Shown: positions 16,197 through 24,601 of the stretch, piece by piece
How the letters are laid out: each line of letters starts with the position of its first letter
Numbering within the stretch: position 1 is the first letter of the stretch
From: Bacteroidales bacterium
GTDB taxonomy: Bacteria; Bacteroidota; Bacteroidia; Bacteroidales; Muribaculaceae
DNA length: 35,089 nucleotides
Assembly (NCBI GenBank): GCA_019416285.1
Contig: DXXM01000035.1
Coordinates: 1 to 35,089 of the forward strand
Reading direction: 5' to 3'
Program-made: the position numbers and the translations under genes
Notes under the pieces: model-generated
The model's database searches: none
What the model saw: only the letters and a program-made list of their open reading frames with translations
What the model was told of the DNA's origin: nothing

Positions 16197-17242
16197 GCGG
16201 TCTTGTTTTTGAAGTTTCTGACGGCAAGGGCAAGGAGTGCGGCGGTCATCGCAGCGAGAATCACGCACTCCCGGGCCACATACTGCATATCGAGCTGCTG
16301 AATCATCAGTTTGCGCATGGCGGCTATGTACCAGCGCGCGGGGATGGCACACGACAGCCACTGCAACACCTCCGGCATGTTGTCAATGGGAAATATCATC
16401 CCCGAGAGCATGATGACCGGAAGCATAAAGAGCACAGCCGAGACTATCAGGGCCGAAATCTGATTGCTGACGAGGGTCGACACGAGCAGCCCGATTGACA
16501 GCGACAGCACTATGTAGAGCAGCGACACGGCCACTACGCTCACCACCGTGGCCGAAAGCGGCAGCCCCAGCACCGTGTAGGCAATCAGCAGCATCACGGC
16601 GAGGATTATGACCGACAGCAGGAAGTAGGGCACGAGTTTGCCGAAAATGATGGTGCCGGGTCTGGCCGGGGAGACCACAAGCAGCTCCATGGTGCCCGAT
16701 TCCTTCTCGCTGACTATCGACACGGAGGTCATGATGGCGCATATCAGTATGAAAATCATGCCCATTATGCCGGGCACGAAGTTGTAGGCGCTTTTCATCT
16801 GCGGATTGTAGAGAGTGCGGATAAGCACCGGGCTTCCGGTGCGGGCTTCGACCACGCTACGGATATAAGACTCGGCTGCCTGACCGGTGGTCGGATTGGA
16901 GGCGTCGACTATAATCTGCGCCGAGAGCTGTCCGCCGTCGGTGCGCAGACAGAGCACTGCGTCGGCCCTTCCGCAGCGCATCAGGCTGTCAGTGTCGCTG
17001 TGGGTTGCCAGTCCCTCGAATGAGAAATATTCGTTTACGCGCAGCCGCTCGATGATGTCGCGCGTCTCGTCGGTGTGTCTGTCGACTACCGCGGCGATAC
17101 GCACGTTGTTGACCTCGGTCGAGATTGCGAAACCGAAGAGCAGAAGCAGCACCAGCGGCATGATGAGGGTGATGACCATCGTGCGCCGGTCGCGTATGAT
17201 GTGGAGGGCTTCTTTCCTTATGAGTGAGTTGAGTATTGCCAT
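16193..17242 (-). CDS. ABC-2 type transporter permease (YbhS-like), first permease
   Basis: A 349-residue ABC-2 permease with the same layout as its downstream partner: an N-terminal helix (about 20-42), a periplasmic domain containing IVDASNPTTGQAAESY and NPQMKSAYNFVPGIMG, then five helices. SIVSEKESGTMELLVVSPARP is the conserved cytoplasmic coupling segment. ATG at 17242 (MAILNSLIRKEAL) lies 5 bp after the second ATPase stop; longer readings of the frame overlap that gene heavily and are not homologous. The two permeases are paralogues, so the transporter core is likely heterodimeric. Confidence 0.92.
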   Translation of the reverse strand: MAILNSLIRKEALHIIRDRRTMVITLIMPLVLLLLFGFAISTEVNNVRIAAVVDRHTDETRDIIERLRVNEYFSFEGLATHSDTDSLMRCGRADAVLCLRTDGGQLSAQIIVDASNPTTGQAAESYIRSVVEARTGSPVLIRTLYNPQMKSAYNFVPGIMGMIFILICAIMTSVSIVSEKESGTMELLVVSPARPGTIIFGKLVPYFLLSVIILAVMLLIAYTVLGLPLSATVVSVVAVSLLYIVLSLSIGLLVSTLVSNQISALIVSAVLFMLPVIMLSGMIFPIDNMPEVLQWLSCAIPARWYIAAMRKLMIQQLDMQYVARECVILAAMTAALLALAVRNFKNKTA

Positions 17243-17247
17243 AGCTG

Positions 17248-17994
17248 TCAGTCTGTGCGTGTGGCGTCGCGGGCCACTGTCCTGAAAACTTCGTCCATCG
17301 TCGTGGCTCCGAAGCGCTCTTTGAGTGCCGCGGGGGTGTCGAGGGCCGCGATGCGTCCGTCGACCATAATTGACACGCGGTTGCAGTATTCGGCCTCGTC
17401 GAGATAGTGGGTGGTGACGAACACGGTCATGCCAGCCGAGGCCTCGCGGTAGATAAGCTCCCAGAATTTTCGCCGGGTCACAGGGTCGACTCCCCCTGTG
17501 GGCTCGTCGAGAAACACTATCTCGGGTCTGTGGATTGTGGCCGTGGCGAAAGCGAGTTTCTGCCGCCACCCCACCGGGATGTCGCCCACACGGGTATCGC
17601 GCATGGAACTCATGTCGAGGATACTGAAAATCTCTTCCGTGCGCGCTTTGATGTCGGCCCTCCTCATGCCGTAGATGGTGGCGAAAAGCCGCAGATTCTC
17701 CATCACGGTCAGATTGTCGTAGAGCGAGAAGCGCTGGCTCATGTAGCCGATATGACGCTTTATCTCCTCGGCTTCGGTGATGATGTCGCAGCCGGCCACC
17801 GTGCCGGAGCCTGAGGTGGGATAGCTCAGGCCGCAGAGCATACGCATGGCCGTGGTCTTGCCGGCGCCGTTGGCCCCGAGAAAACCGAAAATCTCACCCT
17901 TGCGCACATCGAGCGATATGCTGTCGACGGCCGTGAAGGAGCCGAACCGCTTGGTGAGGTTTCTGACGGATATTACGGTCTGGTCAGTTGTCAT
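17248..17994 (-). CDS. ABC transporter ATP-binding protein, second (YbhF C-terminal half-like)
   Basis: A 248-residue ABC ATPase with Walker A GANGAGKTT, Q-loop YMSQRFSLYDNLT, Walker B IVFLDEPTGG and switch His in VTTHYLDEAEYC. The signature is divergent: VGWRQKLA occupies the position of LSGGMKQ, similar to the second half of YbhF-type proteins. Asymmetric signatures are common in heterodimeric ABC exporters and may mean that one ATP site is catalytically weak. Its start overlaps the end of the first ATPase by 11 bp, and the permease follows after 5 bp. With the 304-residue ATPase the combined length (552) is close to that of fused E. coli YbhF, so the pair looks like a split YbhF. Confidence 0.92.
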   Translation of the reverse strand: MTTDQTVISVRNLTKRFGSFTAVDSISLDVRKGEIFGFLGANGAGKTTAMRMLCGLSYPTSGSGTVAGCDIITEAEEIKRHIGYMSQRFSLYDNLTVMENLRLFATIYGMRRADIKARTEEIFSILDMSSMRDTRVGDIPVGWRQKLAFATATIHRPEIVFLDEPTGGVDPVTRRKFWELIYREASAGMTVFVTTHYLDEAEYCNRVSIMVDGRIAALDTPAALKERFGATTMDEVFRTVARDATRTD

Positions 17995-18898
17995 TGCGCG
18001 TAAGTTTTATGAACAGGTCCTCGATATCGCCGGCGGCGGGATATATCCTCACGTCGCCGAAGCCTCCGGCTGCAAGTTCGGCGCAGGTTTTCCCGACATC
18101 GAAAGCCGGAGTGCCTACAAGATGGAGTGTCGCCCCGAAGGTGTAGCAGTCGGCCACGTCATCGCGGCGCCGGAGAGCGGTGAGGAGGCCGAACATGTCA
18201 GTGGCCACGGCGTTGTAGAGCCTTTCGCCGAGGGAGGCCGTGAGCTCCGCCGGGGTGCCCGTGCGCAGGATATGTCCGTGGTCTATCATGGCTATGCGGT
18301 CGCAGTGGGTAGCCTCGTCCATGTAAGAGGTGGAGACGAGAATCGTGATTCCCTTTTCCCGCAGTCCGGCGAGCATGTCCCAGAACTCGCTCCGCGACAC
18401 GGCGTCGACACCCGTGGTGGGCTCGTCGAGCAGCAGTATGTCGGGACGGTGGATTAGCGCGCAGCTCAGGGCGAGTTTCTGCTTCATTCCACCCGAGAGT
18501 TTTCCGGCCATGCGGTCGGGAAACTTTTCGAGCTGTCCGAATATCGGAGCGATGAGGTCGAAATTATCCTTCACCGACACTCTGAAGAGCGAGGAGAAGA
18601 ATTTCAGATTTTCGCTGACGGTCAGGTCGGGGTAGAGCGAAAAGCGCTCGGGCATGTACCCTATGCGGGTACGCAGACGGCGGTAGTCGCTCACGGTGTC
18701 GAGTCCCGCCACCGATGCCGAACCGCTGTCGGGGACAAGCAGGGTGGCGAGTATGCGGTAGAGTGTGCTTTTGCCGGCTCCGTCGGGCCCGATGAGCCCG
18801 AACATCTCGCCGCGCTCCACACTGAGGCTCACAGAGTCGAGAGCCACGGTGGTGCCGTAGCTTTTACACAGGCTGTGTGTCTCGATTGCCGCACTCAT
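17984..18898 (-). CDS. ABC transporter ATP-binding protein, first (YbhF N-terminal half-like)
   Basis: A 304-residue ABC ATPase with an intact set of motifs: Walker A GPDGAGKST, Q-loop YMPERFSLYPDLT, signature KLSGGMKQKLALSCAL, Walker B ILLLDEPTTGVD and a switch-region Ser in VSTSYMDEATHC, where the usual switch residue is His. About 70 residues beyond the core form a C-terminal extension. It overlaps the HlyD-type gene by 4 bp upstream and the second ATPase by 11 bp downstream. The canonical signature here and the divergent signature of its partner, together with the replaced switch His, suggest complementary degenerate sites in a heterodimer. Confidence 0.92.
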   Translation of the reverse strand: MSAAIETHSLCKSYGTTVALDSVSLSVERGEMFGLIGPDGAGKSTLYRILATLLVPDSGSASVAGLDTVSDYRRLRTRIGYMPERFSLYPDLTVSENLKFFSSLFRVSVKDNFDLIAPIFGQLEKFPDRMAGKLSGGMKQKLALSCALIHRPDILLLDEPTTGVDAVSRSEFWDMLAGLREKGITILVSTSYMDEATHCDRIAMIDHGHILRTGTPAELTASLGERLYNAVATDMFGLLTALRRRDDVADCYTFGATLHLVGTPAFDVGKTCAELAAGGFGDVRIYPAAGDIEDLFIKLTRNDN

Positions 18899-19782
18899 AG
18901 CCTCACCTCTCCGTATTGTCCGAGCTTGAGCCGCCCGTCGTTTCTCACTGCAACCTTGACGGCATATACCAGATTGGCCCGCGAGTCCTTGGTCTGTATG
19001 GATTTCGGGGTAAATTCGCTCTCCTGGGCTATCCAGGTGATTGTGCCGGGATATTCATACTGCTTGTCGCCGCCGAAATCGGCTATCACGGTGACTTTCT
19101 GCCCCAAGCGGATGTCGGCGAGCTGCGAGGCGGTGAAATAGCTCCTCAGATAGATGTCGTTGAGATTGGCCACCTTAGCGAGAGGCTTTCCGGGAGTGGC
19201 GAACTCACCCGCTTCGGCATATTTTATGAGCACGGTGCCTGTGAGCGGAGCGCGGACGTAGCTCTTGGCAATCTGTTCGGCAATCTGTTGCTGCTGGTAG
19301 TGGAGGGCGGCCGCATTGTCGGAGATGGTGTTGCGGCTTTTGCCGAGAGTGGAGAGCTGCGCCTCAAGCTGTTTTCTGAGCGTCCGCAGCTGTGCCGATG
19401 CGTCGTCATATTGCTTTTGGGTGGTGGCTCCGTCGGCGAGCAGCCGGCGCAGGCGCTCGCACTCGTGTCCCTGATGCGCTATCTGCGAGCGGAGCGTGGC
19501 CGCCTGCGCAGCGATGTCGGGCGACGATGACTCGGCCGACAGCTGCTGGCTCCTCACTTGCTTCTGCTGGAGGGAGAGCACTGTGGTGTCTATTACGGCT
19601 ATCAGCTGCCCTTCCTCTATGCTGTCGCCCTCGGCTATGTCGATGGTCATTATTTTGCCCGTGGTCTCGGCCGGGACGGTCACGGTGGTGGCTTCGAATA
19701 TGCCGGTGGCGTCATAGTCCGGCGCGCCCGAACAGGATGCGAGGAGCACTCCCGCTGTCAGAATGAGATATTTCGTTTTCAT
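18895..19782 (-). CDS. HlyD/YbhG-type periplasmic adaptor lipoprotein
   Basis: A 295-residue membrane-fusion protein that should bridge the inner-membrane transporter and the TolC channel. The N-terminus is a lipoprotein signal, with lipobox LLASC placing the lipidated Cys at residue 17. The rest shows a biotinyl-lipoyl half (AETTGKIMTIDIAEGDSI), an alpha-helical coiled-coil hairpin (about residues 70-165), the second lipoyl half (VRAPLTGTVLIKYAEAGE) and a beta-barrel domain ending in GQYGEVRL. It overlaps the TolC gene and the first ATPase by 4 bp each. Members of this group (YbhG) serve ABC-2 exporters, which agrees with the operon. Confidence 0.92.
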   Translation of the reverse strand: MKTKYLILTAGVLLASCSGAPDYDATGIFEATTVTVPAETTGKIMTIDIAEGDSIEEGQLIAVIDTTVLSLQQKQVRSQQLSAESSSPDIAAQAATLRSQIAHQGHECERLRRLLADGATTQKQYDDASAQLRTLRKQLEAQLSTLGKSRNTISDNAAALHYQQQQIAEQIAKSYVRAPLTGTVLIKYAEAGEFATPGKPLAKVANLNDIYLRSYFTASQLADIRLGQKVTVIADFGGDKQYEYPGTITWIAQESEFTPKSIQTKDSRANLVYAVKVAVRNDGRLKLGQYGEVRL

Positions 19783-21062
19783 CGGTTAAGGGTATGTTTC
19801 AGTTGATAGATTTCCTGCAATAGCTGGAGTTCATGGCAGGCGGCGGTGATGCGGGCCTGATTTTCGTCGGTGATTTTGCCGAGAAGCGCAGTGGTGTCGA
19901 TGATACCGTTGGCCAGCTGCGACTCCGCAGCCTTGCGGACGTCGGCGCGGAGCCGGACGATGCATGCGTCCTCCTTTATCACCTCTTTAAGTCCGTCGAT
20001 AGCCTCGGTCTGTGAGCTTGTGTGCAGCCGGGTGTTGAAGAGAAACAGCTCGCGGTCGTTTTCGATGTCGGCCGAGGCCAAGGCGAGGCGCCGGCGTGAG
20101 TTTTTCTTTGTGTAGAAAGAGTCGATGTCCCACGAGAGGCGCAGTCCGGCCAGGATGTTGAACGAGAGGCGGCGGTTGACCATGCTCTCGAAATAGTTCA
20201 TGCCCGGATAGCCGTAGTAGGCCTGTGCGAAAAAGCCCACACGGGGGCGCACTGTGGCGTTCACGGCCTCTTCGCGGGCTGTGTTCAGCCGGGTCTGCGC
20301 CTCATACATGGCGAGTTCCGGACGGGCGGGGGAGAAATCCGACGGCATCCCGGCCGCAGGTCTGCGCAAGGGGCTGTCGCCGGTATCCTCGCCTATGTAG
20401 AGCGCGAGCATCTTGCGGTAACCTTTCACGGAGTTGCGGGCCTGCGTGAGCTGCTGTTTCATTGTGAGCATCTGCGCCTCCACCATGTCGGCGTCGCTCT
20501 GCATGGCGGTTCCGTTGGCGAGCATCGACAGGAGCTTCCGGTGGTTGGCCGCGAGTAGGGCTATGGTATTTTCGGTCTGTGCTATCTGCTCATCCATCAG
20601 CAGTATGCCGAAATAGAGGTTTATCACCTGTTCGCGCACGGCATATATGCCCACGGCCACGGAACTCGCCGAAGCCTCGGCCGATGCGCGTTCAACCTTG
20701 CGTCGGGAGGCCGATGCGCCGCCGTCCCACACCGTCTGCGTCACGTCCACTCCGGCTTTATACTGAATCTTCCCCAGGCCTTTCATCTCCTGGCCTATCT
20801 GACTCAGAAGATTCTCCATGCTCTCCGGAAATGCGGGCACAGCGTTCTGAGCCGTCCCCTGTGCGTAGACGGAGATGCGCGGAAGCCAGCCTTTGTTGAT
20901 GTCCGAGAGGTTTATGGCGGCGGTCTTTTCTATAAGTCCGTATTTGTGTATCAGCGGATAGTTTTCCTCCGCTCTTTCAAGACAGTAGTCGAGCGTCAGC
21001 TCGGCCCGGCCCGTCAGCGGGAGAGCCATAAGCAGCAGGAGAAGATATAGAGTTTTTTTCAT
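19779..21062 (-). CDS. TolC-family outer membrane efflux channel
   Basis: A 427-residue outer-membrane efflux protein with a signal peptide (residues about 1-19, ending GRA), the starting motif LTLDYCLERAEENYPLI and two repeats of long helices with small strands, as in TolC. It lacks the lipobox Cys seen in OprM-type channels. The start is ATG at 21062, overlapping the TetR stop by ATGA; longer readings run into the regulator gene. As the second gene of the operon it supplies a dedicated outer-membrane exit for the ABC-2 pump, making this a complete tripartite system. Confidence 0.92.
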   Translation of the reverse strand: MKKTLYLLLLLMALPLTGRAELTLDYCLERAEENYPLIHKYGLIEKTAAINLSDINKGWLPRISVYAQGTAQNAVPAFPESMENLLSQIGQEMKGLGKIQYKAGVDVTQTVWDGGASASRRKVERASAEASASSVAVGIYAVREQVINLYFGILLMDEQIAQTENTIALLAANHRKLLSMLANGTAMQSDADMVEAQMLTMKQQLTQARNSVKGYRKMLALYIGEDTGDSPLRRPAAGMPSDFSPARPELAMYEAQTRLNTAREEAVNATVRPRVGFFAQAYYGYPGMNYFESMVNRRLSFNILAGLRLSWDIDSFYTKKNSRRRLALASADIENDRELFLFNTRLHTSSQTEAIDGLKEVIKEDACIVRLRADVRKAAESQLANGIIDTTALLGKITDENQARITAACHELQLLQEIYQLKHTLNR

Positions 21063-21697
21063 GGCAGAAGTTTTCTCATTATGGTTTCTACATTCTCTTT
21101 TTTTCGGGCCTCGACAAACTCGCTGTCGTCCACGCGCCATCCGAGCAGCGGATAGACCATGGGCGAGGCCATGAAGGGGAATACGTTGAGCGACATAATG
21201 TCGAGCATCAGCATCCCGGCGTCCACGCGGCGGCATCGCCCCCCGGCGGCATAGTCGTCAATCTGCCTCTGGAGCTGCGCCACAATCAGAGGCGCATATT
21301 TCTTAAGATGCCGGAGCACTATTTCCATCCTGTCGGGATGACAGAAGATTTCTCCTGTCATGAATCTCGGCAGGTCCGGATTTCGGGCTATGAAATTGAG
21401 ATGTGACCTGATGATAGCTTCGATTTTCTCGAAGAGGCCCATTTCAGGAACTCCTACTGTCTCAAGGATTATGTCACGCAGCAGGAGGATTTTCTGGTCT
21501 ATGATTTTCTCAAAAAGCCTGTCCTTTGTGCGGAAATAGTAGTGGAGCATGGCGTGGGTGACGCCTGCGGCTTCAGCTATGGTGTTGGTACGCGCCCCGG
21601 CATAGCCCTTCTGCATGAACTCCTTCTCAGCGGCGGCGAGAATTCTCTCTTCGGTGCTCAGACCAGGGGTAGGCTCGGAACTGTCGGTTTTGGTCAT
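21059..21697 (-). CDS. TetR-family repressor of the efflux operon
   Basis: A 212-residue TetR regulator. The helix-turn-helix spans about residues 20-60 (TEERILAAAEKEFMQKGY, then THAMLHYYFRTKDRLFEKI). The C-terminal ligand domain has no recognised ligand but resembles the CecR/YbiH type that controls ybhGFSR in E. coli. The ATG at 21697 is chosen over a TTG three codons earlier. The gene is first in its own operon: a promoter (21731-21761) and a palindrome (21714-21727) overlapping the predicted transcription start are directly upstream, so autorepression of the whole seven-gene unit is likely. Confidence 0.92.
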   Translation of the reverse strand: MTKTDSSEPTPGLSTEERILAAAEKEFMQKGYAGARTNTIAEAAGVTHAMLHYYFRTKDRLFEKIIDQKILLLRDIILETVGVPEMGLFEKIEAIIRSHLNFIARNPDLPRFMTGEIFCHPDRMEIVLRHLKKYAPLIVAQLQRQIDDYAAGGRCRRVDAGMLMLDIMSLNVFPFMASPMVYPLLGWRVDDSEFVEARKKENVETIMRKLLP

Positions 21698-21713
21698 GGC
21701 TAACAATATGGTT

Positions 21714-21727
21714 TAACAATTTTGTTA
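21714..21727. promoter_or_regulatory. Probable TetR operator
   Basis: TAACAA-TT-TTGTTA, a 6+2+6 palindrome lying 17-30 bp before the repressor ATG and just downstream of the -7 box, covering the predicted start site. An additional TAACAAT half-site lies at 21701-21707. Position and symmetry fit autoregulation; binding is inferred. Confidence 0.55.
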
Positions 21728-21730
21728 GTA

Positions 21731-21761
21731 CAAAAGTATGCAATATATTTTGTTCTGCAAA
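21731..21761 (-). promoter_or_regulatory. Promoter of the TetR-efflux operon
   Basis: Minus-strand TACTTTTG (-7, 21731-21738) and TTTG (-33, 21758-21761) with a 19-bp spacer fully match the Bacteroidetes consensus. Predicted start is near 21724, inside the palindromic operator. Confidence 0.75.
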
Positions 21762-21858
21762 ATAATAAGAGTGATATTTGCCTGACGATTTTTTTCGCGC
21801 CTTCGTGAACTGATTCGGGGAAAGCCGCGTTATTAGAAATGAACGTCAACTATTGTTT

Positions 21859-23043
21859 ATGAAAGGGAAATCAAGATTGTTAATGGTGTTAGCAGCGTTA
21901 TGTCCCTTGGGTCTCACGGCTCAAGGGATTGCTGACATCGTGGCGGCTCTTCGTGACACGGGCTGCTATCAGAGCGAGGCGCGTTTCAGCGTGTCTCTGC
22001 CTCAGAGCGACAAGGATGTGGTCTACACTATACGTCTCGGCTCCGCTCCGGCTCCCGGCGATACACTCTCGCCCTGCTCCTATCTCACAGACTGGACTCT
22101 CGACACTCCCTCGGGCAAGGTCAACGGTTTCTCGGCCTACTTCGATGGCCATCACTACCGCTACCGCAATGAGCGCCTGCAGGAATACCATACCGAATGG
22201 GACTCCGTGCCCTTCATGAAGCGCGGAAATTCGGGCGGAGTGCAGGCCACAGCGCAGTTCACCGACCTCTACCCGGCCTTCATAGCCCGTGAGCTTGCAG
22301 CGATGGAATCGGATCCGCGCTATACCCTCTCGCTGAAGCCCGACGTGACTTTCGACGGCAGGAAAGCCGTGGGAGTCGAGGCCATTATGCGGGTCAACGA
22401 TGTGACGGCGATGGAAAAGACTTTCATCTTCGACGCAAAGACATATCTGCCTCTGCGCATAGACACCGAGAGCAATCCCGGACAGATTACCGAGCAGTCG
22501 ATGCTCGTGACCTATACCTATCCCCCCGAGATGCACTGCCCAGAAGTCACAGAGGAGGCTCTCACGGCATCCTATCCGGAAGTGTTCGAGAAATACCGCG
22601 AGAATAATTTCCGCATCGAGAACCTCGCGGGCACTCAGCTCCCCACCTTCTCCCTCCCGACCACTACCGGCGAGCGCTACACTTATCACCGCGGCGACCG
22701 TTTCGCCTATCCCACCGTCATAGCGCTTCTCGACCCGTCGGCTGGCTTCAACGCCGAGATTGTCGGGGCCTTGCGCGGAGCCGTTGACCGCCTTCCCTCG
22801 CAGACCGACGTGATATGGGTGTTCAATTCCACCAACATCGACGCTATCGAGTCGGTGGTTGCCTCCATACGCCCCGGCGAGCATCTGCTGATGAACGGAA
22901 AATCGCTCGCACGCGACTGCGGAGCCGCCTCTCTGCCGGTGGTCATCATGGCCGACAGCGCCGGAAAGGTGAAAAATGTGTCGCTCGGATTCAACAAGGA
23001 GCTCTCAAATATTGTTTTACAGACGATGGCTCTGGTCGAATGA
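21859..23043 (+). CDS. Secreted protein with LolA-like N-domain and CxxC-less thioredoxin-fold C-domain
   Basis: A 394-residue exported protein with a signal peptide (residues about 1-20, LGLTAQG). Residues about 22-235 look like a LolA/DUF2092-type beta domain: FDGHHYRYRN, then FIFDAKTYLPLRIDTES. Residues about 250-394 start with LPTFSLPTTTGERY, the usual entry to a TlpA/AhpC-type thioredoxin fold, and include SLPVVIMADSAGKV, the cis-Pro strand. The position where WCxxC would stand (VIALLDPSAGFNAE) has no Cys, so disulfide chemistry is not expected. The ATG at 21859 is preferred over a TTG two codons upstream. It diverges from the TetR operon and is followed 43 bp later by tpx. A chaperone or binding role in the periplasm is a guess. 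Confidence 0.75.
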   Translation: MKGKSRLLMVLAALCPLGLTAQGIADIVAALRDTGCYQSEARFSVSLPQSDKDVVYTIRLGSAPAPGDTLSPCSYLTDWTLDTPSGKVNGFSAYFDGHHYRYRNERLQEYHTEWDSVPFMKRGNSGGVQATAQFTDLYPAFIARELAAMESDPRYTLSLKPDVTFDGRKAVGVEAIMRVNDVTAMEKTFIFDAKTYLPLRIDTESNPGQITEQSMLVTYTYPPEMHCPEVTEEALTASYPEVFEKYRENNFRIENLAGTQLPTFSLPTTTGERYTYHRGDRFAYPTVIALLDPSAGFNAEIVGALRGAVDRLPSQTDVIWVFNSTNIDAIESVVASIRPGEHLLMNGKSLARDCGAASLPVVIMADSAGKVKNVSLGFNKELSNIVLQTMALVE

Positions 23044-23086
23044 CCTCACGCCTTTTCATATTGGATTATTAAAACAGATATAATAT

Positions 23087-23596
23087 ATGGAAACCGTATT
23101 TTTTAAAGGTCAGCCCTGCCACACATGTGGCACAGTCCCCACAATCGGAGAAACCGCTCCCTGCTTCCACCTTGCCGGAAATGACCTCTCCCAGTTGCTC
23201 TGCACGGATTTCGTCGGAAAGCGCGTGGTGCTCAACATTTTCCCCAGTCTTGATACTGAAGTCTGCGCCCGCAGTGTGCGCCGTTTCAATGAAGAGGCCG
23301 CCAAGCTCGACGACGTTGTGGTAATCTGCGTTTCGATGGACCTCCCCTTCGCTATGAGTCGTTTCTGCACTGTTGAAAACATCAAGGATGTCCTTTTCGG
23401 CTCTGCCTTCCGCTCGCCTCTCTTCGGTCAGAAGTATGGCGTACAGCTCGTCGACGGTCCTCTTGCCGGTCTGCTCGCCCGCTGCGTGCTCGTCCTTGAT
23501 GAAAACCGCCGCGTAATCTTCCGCGATCTCGTTGAGGAAATCACCAACGAGCCCGACTACGAGGCCGCACTCAAGGTGCTCAGAAAGAAAGACTGA
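23087..23596 (+). CDS. tpx: Thiol peroxidase (atypical 2-Cys peroxiredoxin)
   Basis: Tpx reduces hydrogen and alkyl peroxides using thioredoxin. The 169-residue protein carries the peroxidatic Cys60 in FPSLDTEVCARSVR and the resolving Cys94 in SRFCTVENI, at the family spacing. The N-terminus GQPCHTCGTVP holds an extra C-x2-C (Cys11 and Cys14) before the usual GETAPCFHLAG. There is no signal peptide, so it is cytoplasmic. It follows the thioredoxin-fold gene by 43 bp on the same strand and is closed by a strong bidirectional terminator. Confidence 0.94.
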   Translation: METVFFKGQPCHTCGTVPTIGETAPCFHLAGNDLSQLLCTDFVGKRVVLNIFPSLDTEVCARSVRRFNEEAAKLDDVVVICVSMDLPFAMSRFCTVENIKDVLFGSAFRSPLFGQKYGVQLVDGPLAGLLARCVLVLDENRRVIFRDLVEEITNEPDYEAALKVLRKKD

Positions 23597-23621
23597 ATCT
23601 GCCCGCTGAAATAGTATAAAA

Positions 23622-23667
23622 ACAACACCGCTTCTCCGGAATCCGTTTCCCGGAGAGGCGGCGTCGT
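23622..23667. terminator. Bidirectional terminator between tpx and pldA
   Basis: Arms 23622-23639 and 23650-23667 form an 18-bp stem that is nearly perfect on the minus strand (G-U wobbles) and has three mismatches on the plus strand. T-tracts follow on both strands (six T on plus, TTTTTATAC on minus). It serves the convergent genes tpx (+) and pldA (-). Confidence 0.75.
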
Positions 23668-23711
23668 TTTTTATACCTTTATAATATGATGTATAGGAAA
23701 TGACGGCTCTG

Positions 23712-24560
23712 TCAATAGTCGCTGAAAAGGCGCGGTTTGATGACTATGCCCGCGCGGAGCATGGTGTGGAACTCCTTGTAGGCAAGCAGACCTTCGCCGT
23801 AGCCGTTATAATATTGCAGGAAGAGATACTGGTTGTCGTGGGCGAAGATGCGGTAGTTAAACTCGACGGTGGTGTTGTAGTTGAGCCTCCAGCCCTTGCG
23901 CTTGACGAGGTTGACGGCCAGACCGAAGCGTCCGTTGGCGGATGAGAAGGCCGTGCCCACCTGATAGATGCCGCAGTAGTCCAGGATGTCGCGGTTTTCG
24001 GAGCCGTCGATGATTGGAATCCACACTTTTCCGTGGACCACAATCTGCGGGTCAATCATGATGCTTCCGGCGAGGCTGATGCGGTTCCATGAGCGCGAGG
24101 CCGCCCCGTCGCGTCCGTTTGACTCATGCTCGGCTATGAGGCTCACCTTGCCTATGAAGTGGTTCTTGACAAAGAGAGGTTTTGTCAGGCCGATACCGGG
24201 GTTGAAGTTGAGATCGGTCATGGGCATGGAGTTTTCCAGTATGTTCCAGAAACATTTCTGTGAGTAGAACAGATAGAGATATGTGCCGAAAGGAAGTGTG
24301 CTTCTGGTGAGTCGCTGCGCCACGGAAATCTGAAACTTGATGTTGGAATTATGCCGCGTGATTTTCTGACCGACGGGACAGCCGAAAATGAAATAGTTGT
24401 CTTTGTAGAGTCCGAAGTAAGGCGCGTCGTCGAAGGCGCGCCTTACGCTGTCTGAATTTATACCCTCGTTGCTGATATTGACTATCTGGGCCTGTGTGTC
24501 GATTGCGTGGAGGCCCATGATAAACGAGAAGAAAAGCGTGAGGCGCAGAAGTGTTTTCAT
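23712..24560 (-). CDS. pldA: Outer membrane phospholipase A
   Basis: PldA is a calcium-dependent dimeric beta-barrel enzyme in the outer membrane that hydrolyses phospholipids that have flipped to the outer leaflet, preserving lipid asymmetry. The 282-residue protein has a signal peptide (about 1-24) and the catalytic signature EHESNGRDGAASRSWNR, giving His145, Ser147 and Asn159, the same spacing as E. coli His142/Ser144/Asn156. Further conserved strands are FNPGIGLTKP, NRDILDYCG and YYNGYGEGLL. Length is close to the 289 residues of the E. coli enzyme. It stands alone on the minus strand, diverging from a lipoprotein gene; a -7-like TACATTTG lies at 24602-24609. Confidence 0.93.
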   Translation of the reverse strand: MKTLLRLTLFFSFIMGLHAIDTQAQIVNISNEGINSDSVRRAFDDAPYFGLYKDNYFIFGCPVGQKITRHNSNIKFQISVAQRLTRSTLPFGTYLYLFYSQKCFWNILENSMPMTDLNFNPGIGLTKPLFVKNHFIGKVSLIAEHESNGRDGAASRSWNRISLAGSIMIDPQIVVHGKVWIPIIDGSENRDILDYCGIYQVGTAFSSANGRFGLAVNLVKRKGWRLNYNTTVEFNYRIFAHDNQYLFLQYYNGYGEGLLAYKEFHTMLRAGIVIKPRLFSDY

Positions 24561-24601
24561 CCTGTGATAAATCAGAATAATTGACAGAATATTATTTGAT
24601 G

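Noticed and set aside
21898..22884. 328-codon open frame on the minus strand
   Set aside because: Antisense to the exported LolA/thioredoxin-like protein; no recognisable domain.
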